From assembly GCA_031267005.1 (NCBI GenBank), contig JAIRZX010000229.1, forward strand, positions 1-6,956: a stretch of 6,956 bases of DNA. The letters are read 5' to 3'. The notes under the pieces were generated by a model. The model was not told the origin of the DNA, made no database searches, and was given only the letters and a program-made list of their open reading frames with translations. A program made the translations under genes and the position numbers. This DNA comes from Deltaproteobacteria bacterium (lineage in GTDB: Bacteria > Desulfobacterota > Desulfarculia > Adiutricales > Adiutricaceae). Shown here piece by piece: positions 1 to 5,303 of this stretch (its first letter is position 1; the number at the start of each line of letters is the position of its first letter).

Positions 1-235
1 TGCCAACTTTTGCGGATAGAGGATGCCACGTGGTCAGCGTGATGGATCCCTACGGCCGTATTCTCGCTTTTCTAGACAGGAGCCGCTACTTTTCTATCAA
101 ATAGCTCCTCAGTTGTACTCAGGAGGCTGAGTGGACCCCATTCCAGACCCACTACTTTTTTGTAGTGCCCGGGAATCGAACCCGGGACCCCTGCACCTGT
201 AGTCAAGAACTCTGGCCACTGGACCACAGAGGCGG
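1..235 (-). mobile_element. tRNA-derived SINE, copy 1 (3' end cut off by window edge)
   Basis: This is the same element as the copies at 692-1001 and 1334-1493. Read on the minus strand it begins with a tRNA-like head at 235-163 that has a Pol III box A (TGGTCCAGTGG, 226-216) and a perfect box B (GGTTCGATTCC, 182-172). The body then runs to base 1, which aligns with base 764 of copy 2, so about 70 bases of its 3' end lie outside the window. The tRNA head is not a working tRNA: its 5' end (GCCTCTG) has no complement at the 3' side (GCACTAC), so no acceptor stem forms. Such internal promoters and the lack of coding capacity are the hallmarks of tRNA-derived SINEs mobilised by LINE enzymes. Target-site duplications cannot be checked here. 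Confidence 0.85.
172..226 (-). promoter_or_regulatory. Internal RNA polymerase III promoter of SINE copy 1 (boxes A and B)
   Basis: Box A is at 226-216 and box B at 182-172 on the minus strand, about 33 bases apart, as in tRNA genes. Box B matches the GGTTCGANTCC consensus exactly. Whether it is still active is unknown. Confidence 0.7.
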
Positions 236-680
236 TCTTGGCGACGGAACTTCCTCATCATTTCCCCCACTTTCTCCGCTCACGTCTTATCACTTCCGAT
301 AGGCCACTACCTCTTGCTTTCAAATCCTTCCCATTATGACTTAAACGAACGAGCACTAAACGTATTTCCATTAAATTTGGCATGGTCAGGCGACGCAAAC
401 ATTCAGGATCCGACCGGTTCCTGAAGAGCAGTGCTAAGTGGGAACCGTATTTTAGATAAGAGCAATGACATGCTGCACACTGCAGTCACACAGTTGGACA
501 CCCATTTCATTATCTAAAATTACCAAAATTGTCTAATACAAGTGAAGATATGTAAGTACAGTACCAACTGCATACCGATATAGGCAGTACTCATATAGGG
601 TATATTCGATATAAAAAAAAATAAAACACAGTTTACTAATGCATATCACAAAATATTAATCATGCTCGTTTGTTCATAAC
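236..680. other. Eukaryotic non-genic DNA between SINE copies 1 and 2
   Basis: No open reading frame, splice-site-bounded exon or RNA gene can be supported here. The stretch becomes AT-rich towards 540-660, with an A-run at 613-621. It contains no full-length relative of the SINE. It could be intron or intergenic DNA, or an older unrecognised repeat. Confidence 0.5.
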
Positions 681-691
681 TCGTATACCAT
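681..691. repeat. Target-site duplication, left copy, of SINE copy 2
   Basis: TCGTATACCAT here matches TCGTATGCCAT at 1002-1012 in 10 of 11 positions, and the two directly flank the element. This is the expected trace of target-primed insertion; the single mismatch suggests a post-insertion mutation. Confidence 0.75.
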
Positions 692-1001
692 CTAAAACTC
701 CTTGGTCTGAGTCCGCGAGCGAACTATACCGACCGAGCGTCCGCCTCTTGTGGGCGAAGTGATTGCCATCTTTTGCGGATTGAGGGTGCCACGTGGTCAG
801 TGTGACGGATCCCTACGGCCGTATTCTCGGTTTTCTAGACAGGAGCCGCTACTTTTCTGTCAAGTAGCTCCTCAGCTGTACTCACGAGGCTGAGTGGACC
901 CCGTTCCAGACCCATTACTTTTTTTCTGGTAGTGCCGGGAATCGAACCCGAGCATCCGGATCTGTAGCCAAGAACTCTGACCACTAGACCACAGAGGCGG
1001 T
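692..1001 (-). mobile_element. tRNA-derived SINE, copy 2 (full length, about 310 bp)
   Basis: This is the only complete copy in the window. On the minus strand it starts with the tRNA-like head near 1000, with box A TGGTCTAGTGG at 991-981 and box B GGTTCGATTCC at 948-938. It continues through a body shared with copy 1 (same order, roughly 90% alike by eye) and with copy 3. It ends at 692 with GAGTTTTAG; copy 3 ends in a repeated TTTAG/TTTTAG tail, so the 3' end agrees between copies. An 11-bp duplication (681-691 and 1002-1012) brackets it. It has no coding capacity, so it depends on an unseen LINE reverse transcriptase. The family name is not certain. Confidence 0.9.
938..991 (-). promoter_or_regulatory. 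Internal RNA polymerase III promoter of SINE copy 2 (boxes A and B)
   Basis: Box A (991-981) and box B (948-938) are spaced as in a tRNA gene and both fit the eukaryotic consensus. They identify this half of the window as eukaryotic. Confidence 0.7.
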
Positions 1002-1012
1002 TCGTATGCCAT
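1002..1012. repeat. Target-site duplication, right copy, of SINE copy 2
   Basis: TCGTATGCCAT pairs with TCGTATACCAT at 681-691, one mismatch in 11. Confidence 0.75.
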
Positions 1013-1029
1013 ATAACTGTTCAAATATT

Positions 1030-1245
1030 CTAAAGAGGCAAACTTCGAAAAATATATTCTTTTGAGATCGCAACCTCACACCCCTTTGCCCTTAGGCCAC
1101 GCAGCCTATTTTTGACATCCCTCTCTTTAAAATAAGTGTCAGCTCCGGCACTCCAATTCATCTGTGCTTGCTCCGTGGAAATATTGTTGCGGAATCCAAA
1201 GAAATGAAAACCGGATGGTGTTATTCTAAACAATTCTGGCAACAT
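1030..1245 (-). other. Short open frame (71 codons) in eukaryotic DNA, doubtful
   Basis: A 71-codon ATG-to-stop frame lies between two SINEs. The translation (beginning MLPELFRITPSGFHFFGF) has no motif, signal peptide or membrane segment that I recognise. The start of the peptide gives me an impression of translated repeat DNA often seen in insect gene predictions, but that is memory only. There is no nearby TATA box, splice pattern or polyadenylation signal that would make it a gene. It is most likely a chance frame or a fragment of an old interspersed repeat. Confidence 0.15.
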
Positions 1246-1320
1246 TTTCAGTGGGATGATATGTCTGAAGACGATTATTTTACCAACAATGGAGAATATA
1301 ACATACTCAACGTGATGTGA

Positions 1321-1333
1321 TATAACATAATAT
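1321..1333. repeat. Target-site duplication, left copy, of SINE copy 3
   Basis: TATAACATAATAT is repeated perfectly at 1494-1506, the two copies directly flanking the truncated SINE. A perfect 13-bp match supports a comparatively recent insertion, though the AT-rich setting makes part of the match easier by chance. Confidence 0.85.
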
Positions 1334-1493
1334 CTGGTCTACAAAGCCGAGAATACGGCCGTAGGTTTCCGTCACGCTGACCACGAAGCACCCTCTATCA
1401 GCAAAAGTTTGCACTAACTTCGCCGACAAGCGGTAGTCGCTAGGTCGGTATAGTTCGCTCGCGGACTGAGGTCACGGGGTTTAGTTTTAGTTT
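1334..1493 (+). mobile_element. SINE copy 3, 5'-truncated, opposite orientation
   Basis: The element lacks the tRNA-like head and about half of the body. It begins with CTGGTCTACAAAGCCGAG, which aligns with CTGTCTAGAAAACCGAG of copy 2 read on its sense strand. It then follows copy 2 to the 3' end (ATAGTTCGCTCGCGGACT, about 1450-1467) and finishes in a TTTAG-TTTTAG-TTTT tail up to 1493. The perfect 13-bp duplication at 1321-1333 and 1494-1506 shows that it inserted already truncated, as expected when reverse transcription stops early. Without boxes A and B it cannot be transcribed from its own promoter. Confidence 0.88.
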
Positions 1494-1506
1494 TATAACA
1501 TAATAT
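1494..1506. repeat. Target-site duplication, right copy, of SINE copy 3
   Basis: TATAACATAATAT is identical to 1321-1333 and begins right after the TTTTAG-type tail. Confidence 0.85.
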
Positions 1507-2243
1507 AATATCAAATGACGTACTTATAAATCATAACTAAGAACTACTCAATTCCGCTACCGAACCTCCTTCTGTGGTACTCCCCTCCCCCACTTCTGAC
1601 GTGAACACGCAACTGCGCCTCCTTTTCAGCATCAGATGGACTCGCCTATTCTGTACGTGTGATTTAGAACGAGCGCCTAGCCTTGCCTTGGTGGCGACAT
1701 GGATTATTCGCGAAGTGTAGGCCGATAATTACTGCAATCATTAAACTGGAACAACTAAAATAACAAAAGTTAAACCAACCTACAGACGAGCTGGTTGTTA
1801 TTAATTAAACCTCACCGCGACACACCCAGTTCTGCCATCCGGACAGCGACAAAACTCGCTCTGAAATGTTTATGTGGAGGAGGCAGTCACAACAGGGCGC
1901 TTTGCGAGGTCCCAAGCATCCGCAACTCAGGCGCTTCTCACCCCGGGAACCTGAGTTCAGTCCAAGGACAGTAAATGAAGGGTTTGTGCTCGATTAACTC
2001 ATTAGGGCTGTTTCTTCTAGATTTCTTCCGTTTCCCCTTGCAAATTACAATCCTACCAGCGCTTCATATTTATCTAGAACCTGACCGATTGTGAATGTAG
2101 CGCCAAGGGATTTAGTCTCAGCCCCTGTAGTCTCTTCCATTGAGAAGGTTCGGCTTTTACAAAATTCGTTACGTCACTGAAGAACCAGGCTTTTGTTCAG
2201 GCAAACGCACTGCACTGCACTATACGAGTAAATGCGTTATTTC

Positions 2244-2276
2244 TTGCAAATAAGCCGCCCGCCATTTTATTTGCAA
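2244..2276. repeat. Inverted repeat, 10-bp perfect arms
   Basis: TTGCAAATAA at 2244-2253 and TTATTTGCAA at 2267-2276 are perfect reverse complements with a 13-base GC-rich centre. It could form a cruciform or be a paired protein-binding site; the function is unknown. Confidence 0.5.
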
Positions 2277-2332
2277 TTCCATACTGCCCGCTGTGAACCC
2301 AGTGGACAGAGAAGTGGGTGCTACTGAAATCC

Positions 2333-2346
2333 TTGAAACGTTTCAA
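2333..2346. repeat. Perfect 14-bp palindrome
   Basis: TTGAAACGTTTCAA is fully self-complementary. It may be a dimeric binding site or chance. Confidence 0.4.
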
Positions 2347-2675
2347 ACACTCCTTGCATAATCACTTCCAGACTCTGTTATCAGTGAGTGGCTGCAAGGA
2401 CGGGAGGAAAAGAGTAGGAGAAACTTTCCCGGAAACCATGACACCGGAAAATGAGACTGAATGCAACTCTAAACTACATAGAGCTGTGTACTGCCTGCGA
2501 GACTACAACACTACTACCACAAACATCCCCTCAACCATGACAAATTGAAAACGTCACTCATCCTGATTCCCGCAGGACGAAAACCAAACAAAACTAAACC
2601 CACAGTACAGTGCTGTGTCCTCTTCTCATGCCGTCTCACTCTCTACCTGTGCGTCTTCATTTGTAGTTCCTCCCG

Positions 2676-2692
2676 CCCCGCGCGGCGCGGGG
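2676..2692. repeat. Perfect inverted repeat at the junction
   Basis: CCCCGCGC (2676-2683) and GCGCGGGG (2685-2692) are reverse complements around a single G. The sequence sits exactly where insect-like DNA gives way to the G homopolymer. Confidence 0.6.
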
Positions 2693-2751
2693 GGGGGGGG
2701 GGGGGGGGTGGGGGGGGGGGCGGGGGGGGGGGGGGTGGCGGGGGGGGCGGC
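2689..2751. other. G homopolymer tract marking a probable assembly junction
   Basis: From 2689 to 2735 the plus strand is G except for one T (2709) and one C (2721), and it stays nearly all G to 2750. To its left is SINE-bearing eukaryotic DNA, to its right bacterial coding DNA. The tract looks like the last readable copies of the 30-bp repeat of 2752-2841 with non-G bases turned to G, a pattern typical of two-colour sequencers, which call missing signal as G. I infer a false join, not a natural boundary. In theory it is also a strong G-quadruplex former. Confidence 0.7.
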
Positions 2752-2841
2752 CGAACGGGGGCCGGTGGCTGCGGGGGCGGCCTAACCGGGGACGGAGGCT
2801 GGGGGGGCGGCCAAAACTGGGACGGAGGCAGCTGGGGCGGC
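2722..2841. repeat. 30-bp tandem repeat, four units, last one G-converted
   Basis: Units are 2812-2841, 2782-2811, 2752-2781 and 2722-2751. All end in GGCGGC, and most share a GACGGAGG-like core. On the minus strand each unit encodes ten residues of the pattern AAPxASVPxx: AAPAASVPVL, AAPPASVPG-stop, AAPAATGPRS and AAPPATPPPP. The first two are the tail of the transposase-like gene and the other two lie beyond its stop in the same frame. Unit four differs from unit three at eight positions, every one a change to G. Confidence 0.75.
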
Positions 2842-3597
2842 CGAAGGCGGGCTGCCGGGCAAGTGCCACTCGTTCCAGGCCGCCGAGGCCCTGGCGAGGT
2901 CGCCGGAGAGCACCAGTTCTCCGAGACGGTTGGCGACGGCGCGGATGGTGACGCCGGTAATGGCGATGAAGCGCTCCCGGGCGAGCGTCTGGCGGGCCGC
3001 GTCGTAGGAGAGCGTCATTGCGGCGAGGCGGCTTATCTCCAGCATGGCCCGGCAGGTCATCTTGAAGGGGAGCCGGCTGGTGCCCATCGCCTCGTCCAGG
3101 GGGAAGGCCATCTCCCAGCTGGTCCAGGGGGCCCGCTCCCGCTCGCCGGAGCCGCGTGAGCGGATAAGGCTCAGGCGCGAGAAGGTTACCGGCCCCGAGC
3201 AGGTGATCAGGGTTCGCGGGGCCCATCGGTAGATTTTAACGATTTCGCCGCGGGCCTTTGCTTCCCTTTTTTTTTTAGCTATGAGGGGCGTCTGGTCGTA
3301 GTTGGCAAGTTCGCTCCGGAGCAACTTCAAGTTCAGACCGTTCTGGGCGTGGGCCAGCGAGCCCAGGAGATCCTCCAGCTGGGAGGAGTCCAGGCCGCCC
3401 TGGTCGGCCCGTGAGGCCGTCTTCCGGAAGTCCACCACGAAGCCGAAGAAGCACTTCCAGTAGTCCCTGACGAGTTCCAGGGGGAAGCCGTCGGGGCACA
3501 GGCCCTTCACGTCAGCCGCCACCGCCATGAATTCGTCCTCGGGCGCGAGGCCGGAGGGCGGCGTGTCCTTATCCTTGTTCTTCTTGCCAGGGGCCAT
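2782..3597 (-). CDS. Putative N-terminal half of an ISKra4/ISLre2-like transposase
   Basis: This 271-residue frame is the best coding candidate in this stretch, but it is only tentatively identified. Residues 128-141 (RTLITCSGPVTFSR), 166-172 (PLDEAMG), 197-205 (SYDAARQTL) and a helix-turn-helix-like segment at 211-228 follow the order seen in the N-terminal part of ISKra4, ISLre2 and UPF0236 transposases: a 'T.x.G.V.x.R' strand, a 'PLDe.lG' turn, an 'SY..A' helix, then an HTH. In those families a Pro-rich linker and a DDE catalytic domain follow. Here the protein ends in an Ala/Pro decapeptide repeat with a TAG at 2784-2782, and no catalytic domain is present. ATG at 3597 gives the longest product but has a poor ribosome site; ATG at 3528 (residue 24) has GAGGA seven bases upstream and may be the true start. 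An A10 run lies within codons 108-111. It could be a decayed element, or one cut short by the neighbouring junction. Confidence 0.5.
   Translation of the reverse strand: MAPGKKNKDKDTPPSGLAPEDEFMAVAADVKGLCPDGFPLELVRDYWKCFFGFVVDFRKTASRADQGGLDSSQLEDLLGSLAHAQNGLNLKLLRSELANYDQTPLIAKKKREAKARGEIVKIYRWAPRTLITCSGPVTFSRLSLIRSRGSGERERAPWTSWEMAFPLDEAMGTSRLPFKMTCRAMLEISRLAAMTLSYDAARQTLARERFIAITGVTIRAVANRLGELVLSGDLARASAAWNEWHLPGSPPSAAPAASVPVLAAPPASVPG
3529..3540 (-). promoter_or_regulatory. Ribosome binding site favouring the internal start at 3528
   Basis: On the minus strand GAGGA (3540-3536) precedes ATG (3528-3526) with a seven-base spacer. The upstream ATG at 3597 has only a GAGG about 15 bases away. 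The internal start would shorten the protein to 248 residues by removing a lysine-rich leader. Confidence 0.45.
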
Positions 3598-3706
3598 AAG
3601 GGGAGGCCGTCCTCTGCGTGTGTCGCTAGCCTGCGCGTTCGGGTTCCCGGATATTTAGCGACCGCGGCGGATGCGCGGAAGCGTAGTTAAGAGGAAAGCG
3701 GCTGAG

Positions 3707-3737
3707 ATTATATCAAAAACGCGCAGTAACGTGTGAA
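3707..3737 (-). promoter_or_regulatory. Extended -10 promoter for the minus-strand gene
   Basis: The minus strand reads TGATATAAT at 3715-3707, a perfect TATAAT with the TGN extension. A TTCACA (five of six matches to TTGACA) is at 3737-3732, 19 bases away, which is longer than ideal, so the extended -10 probably carries recognition. Transcription would begin near 3700, giving a leader of about 100 bases before the first ATG. Confidence 0.55.
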
Positions 3738-3923
3738 AAGATTCGGAAAATGTTCGAAAACTGCTGAAAAAGACGCGGTTCTTTTAGTGGATGTAAACTT
3801 AATCGCGAAGCCATCCGGCAACGCGGGTTTTGACGACCTGGGCGAGCGGGGGGCAGGGAAGATACGGATGACAGGGCGGCGGGAAAGCCTGGAAAGCATC
3901 CGGCGGGAGGGTTTCCCGGAAGG

Positions 3924-3940
3924 GCATCCGGCCCGGATGC
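3924..3940. repeat. Perfect hairpin, GCATCCGG arms
   Basis: GCATCCGG (3924-3931) and CCGGATGC (3933-3940) are reverse complements around one C. It joins two of the clustered GCATCC words head to head. Confidence 0.6.
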
Positions 3941-3945
3941 AAAGG

Positions 3946-3965
3946 GTTTCCGGAGTTCCGGAAAC
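3946..3965. repeat. Perfect hairpin, 8-bp stem with 4-base loop
   Basis: GTTTCCGG (3946-3953), loop AGTT, CCGGAAAC (3958-3965). It lies five bases after the previous hairpin, and no T-run follows, so it is not a simple terminator. The pair may be one structured RNA or DNA unit. Confidence 0.6.
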
Positions 3966-4610
3966 GCAGGGCGATCGGTTGCGGCGATGGACCCCGGCGG
4001 GATGCCAATGCTTGTTTGCGTTGTCCTTGCATCCGACCTCTTGGAAGGCAGACATCCATTTTCGCCGCAATGCGCATCCCGGAATGCATCCCTTGCGCGC
4101 ATTAGGGCATCCCGATAGGCTTAAAGCGCATCCTGGAAGCGACTCGCGCGAGGTCAGTTTTTTGAATAACCGTACCAGGCAAGTGTTTGAGGACTATTTG
4201 CTAAAAAAAGCCGCAATCTTGAAGACGGGCTTCGGCTTAGGATGACGTCCGAGCGGAACAGGAAACAGCTTCAGGACGCGGAAAGGCATAGAATACGCGG
4301 ATGTTAGGCGCGGGCCTAAAGGGGCCGCAAGCATGGCATTTAAGGGGAAAACGCTTGGAAGGATTCATGGAAGCCGTATGGGATACGGTAGTTATGAGGA
4401 AAATGATCTTTTGGAAGAAAGGATGCCAGTCGGCTTGCGGCGATCGGTGTTATCCGGAACCGTATCGAATTTCAGGCCGGAACTGCATCAAATCGGCTAG
4501 GCGAGCCGGTTCCGGAGGGAGCGGACGGAACGGGAACGGGAACGGAGGCGGGCGGCGGCTGGGATTCAGCGGGAATGGCGTTTGCTTGGGTGCGGGGTCG
4601 TTTTCCAAGA

Positions 4611-4770
4611 CGGAAAGGCTGGCCAGGGTGCCGAAAGAGCGGCAGGATGCCGAAAGGCGGGGCAACTTGGCGTAAAGGCTGGCCAGGGCGCCGAAAGAGC
4701 GGCGGGGGGTCGAAAGGCGGGGCAACTTGGCGGAAAGGCTGGGCGGGTTTTCGAAAGGCAAGCCATATTG
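4611..4770. repeat. Minisatellite: 20-bp units in a 60-bp higher-order repeat
   Basis: Blocks starting at 4611, 4631, 4651, 4671, 4691, 4711, 4731 and 4751 share a CGAAAGGCNGG core. The 60-bp set 4611-4670 recurs at 4671-4730 with about nine differences and begins again at 4731 before decaying. CGAAAGGCGGGGCAACTTGG is identical at 4651 and 4711. Because 60 is a multiple of three, most frames stay open across it, which creates several spurious frames on both strands. Confidence 0.85.
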
Positions 4771-4800
4771 GCGATGGGGGGAAGAGGCGAAACGTAAAGA

Positions 4801-4854
4801 GAAGCGGGAAAGAAGCCGGAAGGGGGAAAGAAGCCGGAAGCGGGAAAGAAGCGA
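4801..4854. repeat. Three tandem copies of an 18-bp unit
   Basis: GAAGCGGGAAAGAAGCCG at 4801-4818 is followed by copies at 4819-4836 (one change) and 4837-4854 (one change, at the last base). The tract is almost pure purine on the plus strand and lies just after the 20/60-bp minisatellite. Confidence 0.85.
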
Positions 4855-4986
4855 GGTGCCTTGGCGTCAAATACTAAGCGGCCTTAGGCGCCCGCTAGGC
4901 GCCCGGAACCTATGGGTCCGGGTCCAGCGGACGGTATTGCAGGAGGCTAGCTTGAAAGGAGCGCGGGATGGCGGGTCTCTTGGAAA

Positions 4987-5009
4987 GGACGCGCGGAAGC
5001 CGCGCGTCC
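4987..5009. repeat. Perfect 9-bp GC hairpin
   Basis: GGACGCGCG (4987-4995), loop GAAGC, CGCGCGTCC (5001-5009). Flanking CTTG and CAAG could extend it past an internal loop. No T-run follows, so it is not an intrinsic terminator. Confidence 0.65.
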
Positions 5010-5122
5010 GCAAGCGTCTACGGGGTATTGCTCAGGCGGGAAGAAATTGCTATCGTAGACCGTTGCGCTGGCGGACTCAAGCCGGCATTAAGCCGTTAAA
5101 GGTCCCTGCAGGAGCCGGGATC

Positions 5123-5146
5123 GCGGGGCCGCCGGAGGCGGCCCGC
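5123..5146. repeat. 10-bp GC hairpin with one bulged G and a GGA loop
   Basis: GCGGGGCCGCC (5123-5133) pairs with GGCGGCCCGC (5137-5146) around GGA, with one bulged G. The same GGA loop appears in the terminator hairpin near 5288. No T-run follows. Confidence 0.6.
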
Positions 5147-5226
5147 TAGCTTTGGGCTCGCGCGGGCAAAATCGGCATCCTGGACGTCGGCATCCGGTCC
5201 GGGTCGGCGATTTCGGGGCAAGTCCC

Positions 5227-5235
5227 TGATATATT
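5227..5235 (+). promoter_or_regulatory. Possible extended -10 ahead of the orphan terminator
   Basis: TGATATATT fits TGN plus a five-of-six TATAAT match. No good -35 is visible. A start near 5242 would give a transcript of about 60 bases ending at the terminator. This is speculative. Confidence 0.3.
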
Positions 5236-5266
5236 TAAAGATTTTGGTCACGAAGACCTCTGGCAA

Positions 5267-5303
5267 GCCTCCTTAGGGAGGAGGGCCGGAGGCCTTTTTT
5301 TTT
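5267..5303 (+). terminator. Intrinsic terminator with no clear gene upstream
   Basis: GCCTCC (5267-5272) can pair with GGAGGC (5288-5293), one base before a run of nine T (5295-5303). Inside it, GGCC-GGA-GGCC (5284-5294) and CCTCC-TTAG-GGAGG (5268-5281) are competing shorter hairpins. The layout is that of a Rho-independent terminator on the plus strand. The nearest protein frames upstream are not convincing, so it may close a non-coding RNA or be left over from a lost gene. The competing stems are also reminiscent of attenuators, which is inference only. Confidence 0.75.

Larger units (their letters stand above)
1507..2675. other. Eukaryotic non-genic DNA up to the junction
   Basis: No gene can be supported. 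A 76-codon plus-strand frame at 2318-2548 is low-complexity and has no recognisable domain. No further SINE copy is present. Two small symmetric elements (2244-2276 and 2333-2346) are listed separately. Composition stays moderate in GC until about 2670, where it jumps to almost pure G/C. Confidence 0.5.
3896..4133. repeat. Cluster of GCATCC/GGATGC words
   Basis: GCATCC occurs at 3896, 3924, 4029, 4074, 4086, 4107 and 4128, and its complement GGATGC at 3935 and 4000. That is nine copies in about 240 bases, against well under one expected by chance. Further copies are at 4421, 4645, 5175 and 5190. Spacings are irregular, so it is not a tandem array. Confidence 0.6.
3738..5226. other. Long bacterial spacer without a defensible protein gene
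   Basis: Frames are open on both strands (for example 3733-4245 plus and 3713-4102 minus), but they overlap each other, lack ribosome sites and give arginine/proline/glycine-rich translations without domains. The plus strand is rich in G and A. The stretch is packed with small repeats and hairpins, listed separately, including CCGTAT-GGG-ATACGG (4374-4388), three ACGGGA-like hexamers around 4526-4545, and TAGGCGCCCG twice (4885-4894, 4896-4905). It may be decayed genes, expanded neutral spacer or a structured RNA. I cannot decide from one sequence. Confidence 0.5.

Noticed and set aside
163..235. Functional tRNA gene on the minus strand
   Set aside because: Boxes A and B are good, but the two ends cannot pair into an acceptor stem, and the same sequence continues into a repeated body at two loci. 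It is the head of a SINE.
2318..2548. 76-codon plus-strand frame in the eukaryotic part
   Set aside because: It has a low-complexity Thr/Asn-rich end, no domain and no splice or promoter context.
2545..3159. 204-codon plus-strand frame across the junction
   Set aside because: It starts in insect-like DNA, runs through the G tract as poly-glycine and ends in the shadow of the minus-strand gene. It is an artefact of the join.
2657..3226. 189-codon minus-strand frame rich in Pro and Arg
   Set aside because: It is an alternative frame of the transposase-like gene, with no motif and a C-terminus that runs through the G tract into eukaryotic DNA.
2670..3600. Genuine horizontal transfer of a bacterial gene into the insect genome
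   Set aside because: It cannot be excluded, but the G-converted repeat exactly at the boundary is better explained by sequencing or assembly error, and the bacterial side keeps bacterial promoters and terminators.
3733..4245. 170-codon plus-strand frame starting at GTG
   Set aside because: It has no ribosome site or recognisable domain and overlaps open frames on the other strand and the GCATCC cluster. Open frames of this length arise easily in GC-rich DNA.
4611..4770. CRISPR array
   Set aside because: Units are directly adjacent 20-bp repeats with no unique spacers of constant length, and no cas gene is present.
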